From Cryoendolithus antarcticus (taxonomy: Eukaryota > Ascomycota > Dothideomycetes > Cladosporiales > Cladosporiaceae), in the NCBI GenBank assembly GCA_002077065.1, contig NAJO01000009.1, positions 620,001 through 684,000 on the forward strand: a DNA stretch of 64,000 nucleotides, read 5' to 3'. The position numbers and the translations under genes were made by a program. Shown one piece after another: positions 56,297 through 64,000 of this stretch (its first letter is position 1; each line of letters opens with the position of its first letter). A model generated the notes under the pieces. The model was given only the letters and a program-made list of their open reading frames with translations, did not search any database and was not told the DNA's origin.

Positions 56297-57376
56297 GATT
56301 GCTAATGGTCTTTATGGCCAATGGGTTGGGGATTCAGTGGTGGAGTGCCGTCGTGAGTCGAGAGATGTCGCTGGCTTGTTTTGTGCACCGTCTGTTTGCT
56401 GTAGTCCTGCCAGCAGTCTTCTCGTGTCTTCAATAATACCTCTCAACAAACTCGCTTAGCGAGTCCTCTGCCAATGCACAATCCAGATAGTCAGTCCGAT
56501 CTCGTGCTTTCCGGAGTATAGTCCTTGTGCCTTCCAATTCCACCAGTGGACGCCTCTAGATTGCAAATCTTCAATAGAATGACAGCGCAAACAACAGGAA
56601 CAGAAACGAGCGTGAAAACCAATGCCAATGAAACACAACCCAGTCGTCGTCACCCCCCAACCCTACCCGACTTGCCCGCGTGTCATGTCTCTCCTCGAAG
56701 AATGCAGACGCGGACAGGGCTTCGGGTTATCGGCCACTATCGACTGGGTACGTATCTCTCCCTCCAGTGGCGTAAGACGATCCCCTGAAACGACAGGGGT
56801 GTCTGCATGAAACCTTCTGCCGTGCATGGCTTTGGCGCCGGGAGTTTTGGCGAATCCGCCGAACCTTGGCAGATGTCGGATAAAGTGCTGGTAGGCATTG
56901 CTGATGTTCGGGTGAGATTGATGGAAGGGGAAGTTCGAGAGTGCGTGAGTAATGACGGGGCGTGTGAGATTATGGCACGGTACGAGGCCATGGGTGGATG
57001 TCAGGTATCAGTGAAGACGAAGCTGCAGTGGGTGGGAGGGACGACGATGTGACATGGAAGCCGACCTTACAGCACTTGCCACTGCTGGTTATTCACAATG
57101 CTAAAGTCACATGAAGGCGGGAACTTGTTGCGGCATGAAGACGCAAAGGGTATCAGTAGATCAAGTCATCCTCGATACTGGTTGTGTACGCTATGCTAAT
57201 CGTTTCTTTGTCAAACGACGCTGGCATCACGCTTGACTGATTGCTGGACAGCTCAGCCCGTCTGACATCTGGCAAATACCACCATCGTGCCGACGTGTGA
57301 ACCATGCAGCCGCACACACCGCTGACATGGCATGGATAGCCAGTCCAGCCACAACATCCACCACTCTTTGCAACAT
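56297..57376. other. Intergenic stretch with one possible small gene
   Basis: About 1.1 kb between the Sulfotransfer_4-type and L15 genes. The only candidate is the twin-cysteine frame listed separately. Nothing else recognised. Confidence 0.4.
56622..57052 (+). CDS. Possible small twin-cysteine protein, structure unsure
   Basis: An ATG-started first segment (56622 to about 56747) uses G/C-ending codons like real genes and reads PTCPRVMSLLEECRRGQGFG. The two cysteines are nine residues apart (C-x9-C), as in small mitochondrial intermembrane-space proteins of the Cmc/Cox17 class, but the flanking text does not match a known member. It is followed by a donor GTACGT and an acceptor CGACAG near 56796. 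Downstream, either a short Trp-rich frame or the longer frame from 56807 to 57052 could follow; neither could be confirmed. No second C-x9-C pair is seen. Confidence 0.2.
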
Positions 57377-58177
57377 CTACCTGTACCTCCACAGCGACAG
57401 AGTGTTGTGCCTCTTCCACGTCTTCCTGCGGCCAGCAGTCGTTTTGTTGTACTTGTGGCCCTTGCCCAACCCACGGCTCGCCTTGCCCGTAGCAGTCAAG
57501 CCACGGCTCTCGCGGTGCTTGTGCACGGGGTTTACGATCCAGTTGATGCGGGCATCGCGACGGATGGCCTTGTGCTGAGGGTCGACCAGGATGACCTCGT
57601 AGTACTTGTAGGTGCTGTCCTGGTTGATCCAGTAGGAGTTGAGGACGCGGAGATTGGCGCAGCGGCGGCCGACGCGCTCCTCGGCGGTGGATTTGAGGGA
57701 GCGCTGGTACTTGAGCTGGTTGATACCCTGGTTGGTGGGCTTGCCTAGAGTCTTGTGTTAGTATGGCCGTTGCTCGAAAAGATATTAATACAAGAACATA
57801 CCGTAGGTAGCACCCTTGGGCGCAGGCCTCTTGCGACCACCACGACGCACACGCGCGCGGTAGATGACGAAGCCCTGCTTGGCCTTGTAACCCAGACGGC
57901 GGGCCTTGTCGGGACGACTGGGGCGGGATGCGCGGTGAATGACGTTCAACTGGCGGAGCTGTATGAAAGTACTCTCAGCAAATGTTCAACGAGTACGATC
58001 AAGACACAGACTGGGCGAGGCTTCCCAATGAAGGGTGCACTCGCCAGTCTTATGCCGCTCTCATCAGGGCGTGGTTGTGGTGTGTCGTACCTCCCAGCAG
58101 CGAACGCGGAGCAGGAAGCGCATGACATCGCTCTGCTTCTTCTTCTGCAACTCCTCGAGATACTTGTGGGCGCCCAT
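57377..58177 (-). CDS. RPL15: 60S ribosomal protein L15
   Basis: Exons 58177-58091, 57958-57802 and 57744-57377 join in phase for 203 residues. The protein begins [20 protein letters not shown] and continues [61 protein letters not shown] and [16 protein letters not shown], ending [18 protein letters not shown]. This is a nearly invariant core ribosomal protein of the large subunit, near the tunnel. Splice sites are fixed by conservation. The final Lys of yeast L15 is absent. The BTB gene diverges upstream. Confidence 0.96.
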
Positions 58178-58716
58178 CTGTGCGTGTGGTGTTAGTCAAT
58201 GCTCGTGGTTGCTTTGAGAAGATATGCCGTGGGCGAGAGCTGCGCAAGAGTATTCCTGCATATGTCCTCTCCAGCAGCACCTCTTCCACTGATGATTCGT
58301 ACCTTTGCGGTTGTCGATGGGTGAGAAGTGAGGTCCTTCGTTGGTCGTGCACTTAATGTGTGGTGGTGTCGACAAATTTTGGTAGCCCAGGTGCGGATGC
58401 CAAGATTCGCGATGGCTCGTCCCGCCGGCCCTTCCAAAATCTATGACCAATGAGATTGCAAAGCCGCTTCGCCACGATGAGGCCTTCTCAACTTCGACTG
58501 TCGCATGGGAATGACTGGCTGGCGCATGATGTAGAGTGCAGAGTCTTGTTGTTCACTCGCTTGACCCAGATGAGATAATCGCGACACCAAAGTCGTTGTC
58601 GCGATGCGCAGACGACGCGCCTCAGCATGAGCCTCGTCAAAGGCAGGCATTGAGGCAACCCAGAACACCCGCTTGAAGAACAGCACGGGCAGCGCAGAGA
58701 AGACCATCGCAGAACC
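58178..58716. other. Divergent promoter region of L15 and BTB genes
   Basis: About 540 bases between the start codons of two divergent genes. No further gene recognised. A leader intron for the L15 gene is possible but was not fixed. Confidence 0.45.
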
Positions 58717-60234
58717 ATGGTGTCCCACTACCGACCCGCTGGTTCATACGCCGATTTTCCTCTTCCAGCACCATCTTCCAGCGCACCCTTGTCATCCATC
58801 AGAGCATCCTCAGTCACCTCTGGCCGGTCAACTGTAAGAAGACACCGCCATGGCCGCAGCGGATCCTCGAGCGCATACCTGCCGCAGAATGAGTTCCCGG
58901 TCTTCTCGAGCACCGGCGATGTCGAGATAGTGCTCGCAAGTGTAGACGGAAGATCCGAGAAGCGCTATCTTCTACATCGACTAATCTTGAGTCAATGTTC
59001 TGCCTTCTTCGAGGCCGGGACAAGACCGGAATGGAGTCGCGGTGGAGGGCTATCAACGATTGGAGAGGGAGGCTCACGCGCTGCTAGTCAGGAGCGGAGA
59101 CCATCGTTGGAGCAGCAGCCCGGCAGGCGATGGCGGTATACTCTAGACTGGCAGTCTGCAGGCACAGAGGACGTTCCGATGCTGGTCCAGGATACGGCAC
59201 CCCCATCCATCTTTGGTGGATCAGAGAACGCACCTCCTCCAGTTCTACGACCCAAGCCTACAGGCACGAGCGCAGCCTTCTCACGCAGCATGTCAAACTT
59301 CTCCGCCTTGTCTATCAATTCGCTGCCTTCAGCAAGCCAGCCACCTGCGAATCCGGATGACGAGATACTGAAGGATTACGACAATCTCTTCCGCATCATG
59401 TACCAATACCCGCCCTCGCTCTCAACAACCAATATCGCCACAGCCTACACCGAATGCAAGGCATTGTTGCACCTAGCAGACATGTATGATGCGCTTCCCA
59501 TCGCCGGCACGCGAGTGGATCATCACCTTCTCCGATTCGGCGCAAGACTGTACAAGCAGATCGCCAAATACCCGCCGTCGTACCTCAAGCTCGGCTATCT
59601 CGCGCGATCACGGACGATCTTCGCTGAGGCTCTCATCCACGTGGTGGGTCAGTGGCCATTAGCCCAGTCCTCCTTGCAGAACCAGGTCGATACCGCAGTG
59701 TTGGACCTAATCGAAGATAAGCACGAAGACCTGGAAGAAGCCAAGTCTCGTGTCGAGGCGAAGCTATGGCGCTTATCACTTACGAATCCTCGAGGCGACC
59801 GCGTCACGCCAACGTCAGACTACTTGGCATGGCTGGCCGTGTCATTCTTCCGCTCTTGGGTTGCTGAGAATGCCATCTCGGCACCAACACCGATCCTCAA
59901 ACCGCCTTCAACAGCTGGCCCTCAGCCTCCGCTACCAGCCCAGAGCAGCAGCGGCCGCCTCTTTCGTACCCTCTCTTCGTCCGCTCCCCTCCCCGGCCTC
60001 GGTCGCGACGACTGCAAGCGTTTTCTCAAGCTCTCGCCGGACCTGTACACCCGCGACAATTTACGGCGATTTGAGAGGAAAGTCGAGGAGTTGCGGAACC
60101 TGGCTCGGGAGATTGTACGGCCAATCTGTCGGAGCTTCTTGGAGCTTGACGGCAGTGCTGGAGGTGGTGGAGTGGCGTTGGGTTACTTGACTTGCACGCG
60201 AGTTGGGGATGGGGAGTGGCCTTGGGAAGAATGA
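58717..60234 (+). CDS. BTB/POZ-domain protein
   Basis: A single exon of 505 residues with a good start context (AACCATGG). After a Ser/Pro/Arg-rich lead, a split BTB fold is visible: FSSTGDVEIVLASVDGRSEKRYLLHRLILSQCSAFFEAGTRPEW at about 64-107, then, beyond a disordered insert, NPDDEILKDYDNLFRIMYQYPPSLST near 215. The following helices (ECKALLHLADMYDALPIAGTRVDHHLLRFG) are the BTB-BACK-type continuation seen in many fungal proteins. BTB proteins often act as Cul3 adaptors or dimerisation modules; this one has no Kelch or zinc finger. Role unknown. Confidence 0.8.
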   Translation: MVSHYRPAGSYADFPLPAPSSSAPLSSIRASSVTSGRSTVRRHRHGRSGSSSAYLPQNEFPVFSSTGDVEIVLASVDGRSEKRYLLHRLILSQCSAFFEAGTRPEWSRGGGLSTIGEGGSRAASQERRPSLEQQPGRRWRYTLDWQSAGTEDVPMLVQDTAPPSIFGGSENAPPPVLRPKPTGTSAAFSRSMSNFSALSINSLPSASQPPANPDDEILKDYDNLFRIMYQYPPSLSTTNIATAYTECKALLHLADMYDALPIAGTRVDHHLLRFGARLYKQIAKYPPSYLKLGYLARSRTIFAEALIHVVGQWPLAQSSLQNQVDTAVLDLIEDKHEDLEEAKSRVEAKLWRLSLTNPRGDRVTPTSDYLAWLAVSFFRSWVAENAISAPTPILKPPSTAGPQPPLPAQSSSGRLFRTLSSSAPLPGLGRDDCKRFLKLSPDLYTRDNLRRFERKVEELRNLAREIVRPICRSFLELDGSAGGGGVALGYLTCTRVGDGEWPWEE

Positions 60235-60942
60235 TATTTGCTCATCTGGGAGTCGATGGACGAGTGATGAGGCATGAGCATTTCATGGTGTTTCGGCGAT
60301 GTGATGTGATGTGGTGGCGAGCAATATATACCCGGTCTATGTGCTTACGATCTTTGTGCTGCTATCACATGTGTCCTCCTACTTTCACTGTCAGCGATCG
60401 CTTGTGAGAGCTATTTCTGTATCATCTCGTCGATCTCGATACCCTGACACACGCCCGTCGCCCCACATCTGCCTCACTATGTTACCCCGGATTACTCGAC
60501 GGTCAGGTACGTTCGTTCCATGTGGTGGCTTGCGTCAAACATTCGTTGCTTCGATTACTCCCGAGGCATCCTTTTATGAGAGATTGCTTGGCTTTGCTGG
60601 GATGCTCGAGCATTCGCGTGACTCGCTGAGATAATCGCGCTCTGGGAAGCAAAGGAGGAAGAAGATAGGAAAGCTGTGGTGACTGGATCTCGAGCTTGGG
60701 AGCACGGCTAAAGCGGACTGGGCGATACGAGACGGACGCGTACACATTGTTCAGGGGATGTGCCAAAGTCGCATATGTCAGAGGTGAAGCTGAACAAGAG
60801 GTAGCACAGCGGCATGGCTTGATTGAAGGCCTGCAACATACTCACGAGCGCATGATCTCTGGTATCGAGGGTTGGAAGAGGTGATCTGGACGAGCTTGTA
60901 CTGCCATGCCCTGACCCGATTCCACTGATCTGTCCCCTTACA
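60235..60942. other. Intergenic stretch upstream of the HECT gene
   Basis: About 700 bases, including an AT-rich AATATATA run near 60322. The frame at 60503-60766 (-) has no family likeness. No gene recognised. Confidence 0.45.
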
Positions 60943-63900
60943 ATGGCGCCGTCCTGGTCCTCCCGTCTGCTCTCTGGCGGGTCTGGCGCGCCTGGCTCCC
61001 GCTCACAAAGCTATACGTCCTCCTCCAAGCCTCTACCCCGTCCGCCTCCTACTACGGCTGCCTCCTCGGCGGATCTGCTCCCTCGGCCTCGGACCTCCGC
61101 AGGCGGCAGCCCAGCACACACCCATAATCGCTCTGTGTCACATCCACTGCCTCGTCTCTTCTCCCGCAAGAAAAGCGTGGGCAATCTCTCCGGCAGCAGG
61201 GACGATATAGACGTCTCGCTTGACGAGGGGCTGGTCCCTGTGCTCGTCGAAGCATTGCCGAAAAGGGAAATCAGTGGACGAGCTCTGGGAGGCAAGGGAG
61301 ATGACGATGGGAAGGTGCAGCGAGGGTGCGCGTGTTGTGGAGCGAGGTGTAGGGTTCCGCCTGAGGTAGGGAGATTCAGATGTATGGGGTGTTTGACAGT
61401 TAATGAGGTGGACTTGGGGAGGGAGGGGAATAAGGTAGAAGACGAGGGTAGGAGACGGGAGGTTGTAAGTCTGGACAGGACGAGGAGGATAATGGAGAGA
61501 TGTTTGGTGGGGTACTTGGAGGGGAGGTGTCGTAGGGAGGTGGTCAGGAGCAATACTTCGACAGTCGACGCACAGCGGCCGAGTGAAAGGAACAGCATTG
61601 GCAGGTCGATCAGTCTGCCGATGACAACGACAATCGATCGAATGGCTCAGCCATTCTGCACTCCTCCCGCACAAGCCGAGCCAGATGCCTCATCGAAGCA
61701 ACTTACCGACGCTCCTGTGACCACTTCGCCACCCGACACACCTGGCTCAGCAGACTTCCCAGTCATGACCAATGCCATACGTGACTTCAGCGACTTTGAC
61801 CTATTTGCCTACGAAAGACGCGAGACGCCTCCTCCTCCTAAGGTGAAGGTGCCAGTATCTGGTCCTGGTCCGCCTGCGCCGCACCCTCTATCGCCACGAC
61901 GAAAGCCAGTGCCTGGACAACCGACTCGGAAGCCGCCACCGCCGCCATTGGCGAGCATGAACAAAAGGGCGCCTTCGCAGAATTTACGGCCCGATGGCAA
62001 TACCAATGGCGAACGATCACCACGCCTGCCAATCAGTCCCTCTGCAGCACGCGATCAGGCAGCCCGGGATCGTTATGACCGTACAAAGCTCATCTTTCGT
62101 CCACTCGAAGACTACATGGCTACCACCTTCGGCTCACTGGAAACCCTCAATGTCAGCTTCTCCACTGTTCGGCTGATGCTACTGGGGAGAACGAAGAGCG
62201 AATCGCATATCCCCACGCCGCCGCCAGAACCGAGTGCTGACTTCCCGTCGAGTCCTATTGACCTACTGAACGGCCTCGACGCCAAGACACTGCTACTGGG
62301 AGACATAGGCGAGAATGGCAGCTGGTGGGCTGGTAGAGTGGATCGCAAAATGGGATCCAACAAGATCAAGAGGAAGAAAATCGGCAGCGGTACCAGCAAG
62401 GCTGTGAGCTCGAAGAGCCCGAATATCGACTGGGCGATGCTGGACCAGTTCTACGAGATCGTTCATTCGGCTGGAGAGGACTGGAGATTGGCATTACCAT
62501 TACTTGGCGCCGAGTGCGATCAGACACGTTTTGACGACGAGCAGGAGATCCAGCAGATCGAGACCGACTTGGCAGAAGCGAAAGAGCACGCTATCCGTAC
62601 TCTACTGAAGATCACGGAGAACTTGCTCAAGCGGCCGGGCAAGGCGATCAAACAGCCTGAAGACATTCGATGGCTACTGATACTGCTGGCGAATCCTTCG
62701 CTACACGCCGAGCAGAGGCGGCTTCGGGTGAAGCGAGCTGCTTCGACCGCTGCTGCGAACGGTACGCAAGGATTTAGTCCAGCAAAAGCTGCTCAGCGCC
62801 GCCCAGTAATTCTGCATGACCCTCGATCATCACCTCGCGATGCGGCCGCAACAGCTCATACTGGCATCATCAAGCGTATTCTCGGTCTGCTCGCTCATGC
62901 ACCCGATCCCAGCGCACGCTACCTTACCACTTGGTTCTCTCGCCTTGACGAGGCTGCATTCATATCTAATGTGGATCTTGTGGCATCGTTTCTCACGCAT
63001 CGTCTCGCTCGCCGCAGTACAGGCAAAGCTCGGAGAACCAAGTCCATGAACGTAAACGACAATGGCGGACTCATTCCCAATCTGAGCAACGGCGCAGCGA
63101 GTACCAGTGTGCAGCTGCATAGTGCGCTCGGACTCGCTGGAAGCACGAGCACTAAGAAGCGCACCGATGGGGATGGTGACGGAGGCGAGACCGAATGGGC
63201 TACTGACTGGCAGCTTCGAGCAGCGGCGAAGATGATGAGCATGCTTTTTGCTGCGAACGACACCTTCCAGGGTACACGTACGGCCACATCGTTATCGGCC
63301 CTAGATCCTACTTCCGCGCCCGGTCAGCTACTGGCCACCAATTACTTCTACACCACTTTGCTCGACTCCGCCTCTCCAGCGCTCATCTCAGATTTCAAAC
63401 TCTGGGAGTCTTTGCCGTCACTACCCGCCGCACGCGCCAAAGACAAGTTCGCCTTTTGCCAGTACCCGTTCCTGCTCTCCCTCGGGGCGAAGATCCGCAT
63501 CCTCGAATTCGACGCTAGACGTCAGATGGAGCTCAAAGCCCGCGAAGCCTACTTCGACAGCGTCGTTCGCGCCCGAGACGGCGGCCAGCACTTCCACCTT
63601 CGTGTCAGAAGGGACTGTATGGTGGATGACTCGCTGCAACAGATCGCAAGCGCCGTCGGCGCCGGAGGCGAAGACATGAAGAAAGGTCTCCGCGTCCAAT
63701 TTGCAGGCGAGGATGGCGTTGACGCGGGTGGCCTGCGCAAAGAATGGTTTCTGTTATTGGTGAGAGAGGTGTTCGACGCTGATCACGGGCTGTTCCTGTG
63801 GGACGACGAGAGCGGCTGCTGCTGGTTCAATCCTGGGACGTTCGAGACGGGGGAGGAATACTTCCTTGTCGGGGCCCTGCTTGGTCTCGCAATCTATAAT

Positions 63901-64000
63901 TCCACAATCCTCGACTGTCGACTCCCTAGCTTTCTCTGGCGGAAACTGTTAGCTTCTGCTCCTTCGACGCCAGGCTCCACTGCCACAGGTCCACCTATGA
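60943..64000 (+). CDS. HECT-type E3 ubiquitin ligase, Hul4-like (3' end outside window)
   Basis: An ATG at 60943 opens a frame with no stop to the right edge (1019 codons), so the C-terminal catalytic lobe is missing. The N-terminus is Ser/Pro-rich, then a small cysteine cluster (about 127-150, C-x-CC-x3-C ... C-x2-C) of zinc-binding type. The middle part has helical segments (RPLEDYMATTFGSLETLN; LLLILLANPSL-like repeats). From about residue 840 come YPFLLSLGAKIRILEFDARRQM and HFHLRVRRDCMVDDSLQQI, and from about 910 the HECT N-lobe RVQFAGEDGVDAGGLRKEWFLLLVREVFDADHGLFLW, EYFLVGALLGLAIYNSTILD. The layout matches fungal Hul4/UBE3A-like ligases. The active-site Cys would be beyond the edge. Confidence 0.9.
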   Translation, partial: MAPSWSSRLLSGGSGAPGSRSQSYTSSSKPLPRPPPTTAASSADLLPRPRTSAGGSPAHTHNRSVSHPLPRLFSRKKSVGNLSGSRDDIDVSLDEGLVPVLVEALPKREISGRALGGKGDDDGKVQRGCACCGARCRVPPEVGRFRCMGCLTVNEVDLGREGNKVEDEGRRREVVSLDRTRRIMERCLVGYLEGRCRREVVRSNTSTVDAQRPSERNSIGRSISLPMTTTIDRMAQPFCTPPAQAEPDASSKQLTDAPVTTSPPDTPGSADFPVMTNAIRDFSDFDLFAYERRETPPPPKVKVPVSGPGPPAPHPLSPRRKPVPGQPTRKPPPPPLASMNKRAPSQNLRPDGNTNGERSPRLPISPSAARDQAARDRYDRTKLIFRPLEDYMATTFGSLETLNVSFSTVRLMLLGRTKSESHIPTPPPEPSADFPSSPIDLLNGLDAKTLLLGDIGENGSWWAGRVDRKMGSNKIKRKKIGSGTSKAVSSKSPNIDWAMLDQFYEIVHSAGEDWRLALPLLGAECDQTRFDDEQEIQQIETDLAEAKEHAIRTLLKITENLLKRPGKAIKQPEDIRWLLILLANPSLHAEQRRLRVKRAASTAAANGTQGFSPAKAAQRRPVILHDPRSSPRDAAATAHTGIIKRILGLLAHAPDPSARYLTTWFSRLDEAAFISNVDLVASFLTHRLARRSTGKARRTKSMNVNDNGGLIPNLSNGAASTSVQLHSALGLAGSTSTKKRTDGDGDGGETEWATDWQLRAAAKMMSMLFAANDTFQGTRTATSLSALDPTSAPGQLLATNYFYTTLLDSASPALISDFKLWESLPSLPAARAKDKFAFCQYPFLLSLGAKIRILEFDARRQMELKAREAYFDSVVRARDGGQHFHLRVRRDCMVDDSLQQIASAVGAGGEDMKKGLRVQFAGEDGVDAGGLRKEWFLLLVREVFDADHGLFLWDDESGCCWFNPGTFETGEEYFLVGALLGLAIYNSTILDCRLPSFLWRKLLASAPSTPGSTATGPPM

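Overview
The window is nuclear DNA of a filamentous ascomycete. The evidence is single genes with short GT-AG introns of about 50-60 nt, one canonical TACTAAC branch site, compact spacing, and orthologues of standard fungal proteins. The style (L15 with WELRQL, S28 peptidase, Sulfotransfer_4 and DUF7704 proteins) is compatible with Dothideomycetes (Mycosphaerellales-like). That placement is inference; no rRNA or mitochondrial marker is present.

Layout. 0-6 kb: 3' end of an unknown gene (+) facing a full-length PDR/CDR-type ABC drug transporter (-). 6.8-10 kb: two unknown genes (-), one split by an in-frame TGA. 10.6-13.3 kb: PDK1-type kinase (+). 13.3-15.4 kb: weakly coding stretch with a possible cysteine-rich secreted protein. 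15.4-21 kb: membrane-anchored short-chain dehydrogenase (-), UBE2O-like E2 (+), small unknown gene (-). 21.6-27.4 kb: kinesin-1 (-), Rad6/Ubc2 (-), Dgk1-type diacylglycerol kinase (-). 27.9-33.8 kb: histidinol-phosphate aminotransferase, an unknown gene, V-ATPase subunit d and a frameshifted alpha/beta-hydrolase, all +. 33.8-40.5 kb: 6.7 kb with no recognisable gene. 40.5-43.5 kb: PSP1-domain gene (+) interrupted by an in-frame TAG. 44-51 kb: DUF7704 membrane protein (-), secreted S28 serine peptidase (+), small unknown gene (+), MFS transporter (-). 52-56.3 kb: arylsulfotransferase-family and Sulfotransfer_4-family genes (both -). 57.4-64 kb: ribosomal protein L15 (-) divergent from a BTB protein (+), then a HECT ubiquitin ligase (+) that runs off the window.

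Most genes are unrelated housekeeping functions: amino-acid synthesis, vacuolar acidification, AGC-kinase signalling, transport, translation. The only functional theme is ubiquitin, with two E2-type enzymes and one HECT E3 at scattered positions that do not form a cluster. No secondary-metabolite cluster, transposon, CRISPR array, tRNA or rRNA was recognised. Three genes carry single-position disruptions (TGA at 7140-7142, a one-base frame slip near 33597, TAG at 42101-42103); these and the PSP1 intron are the most unusual features.
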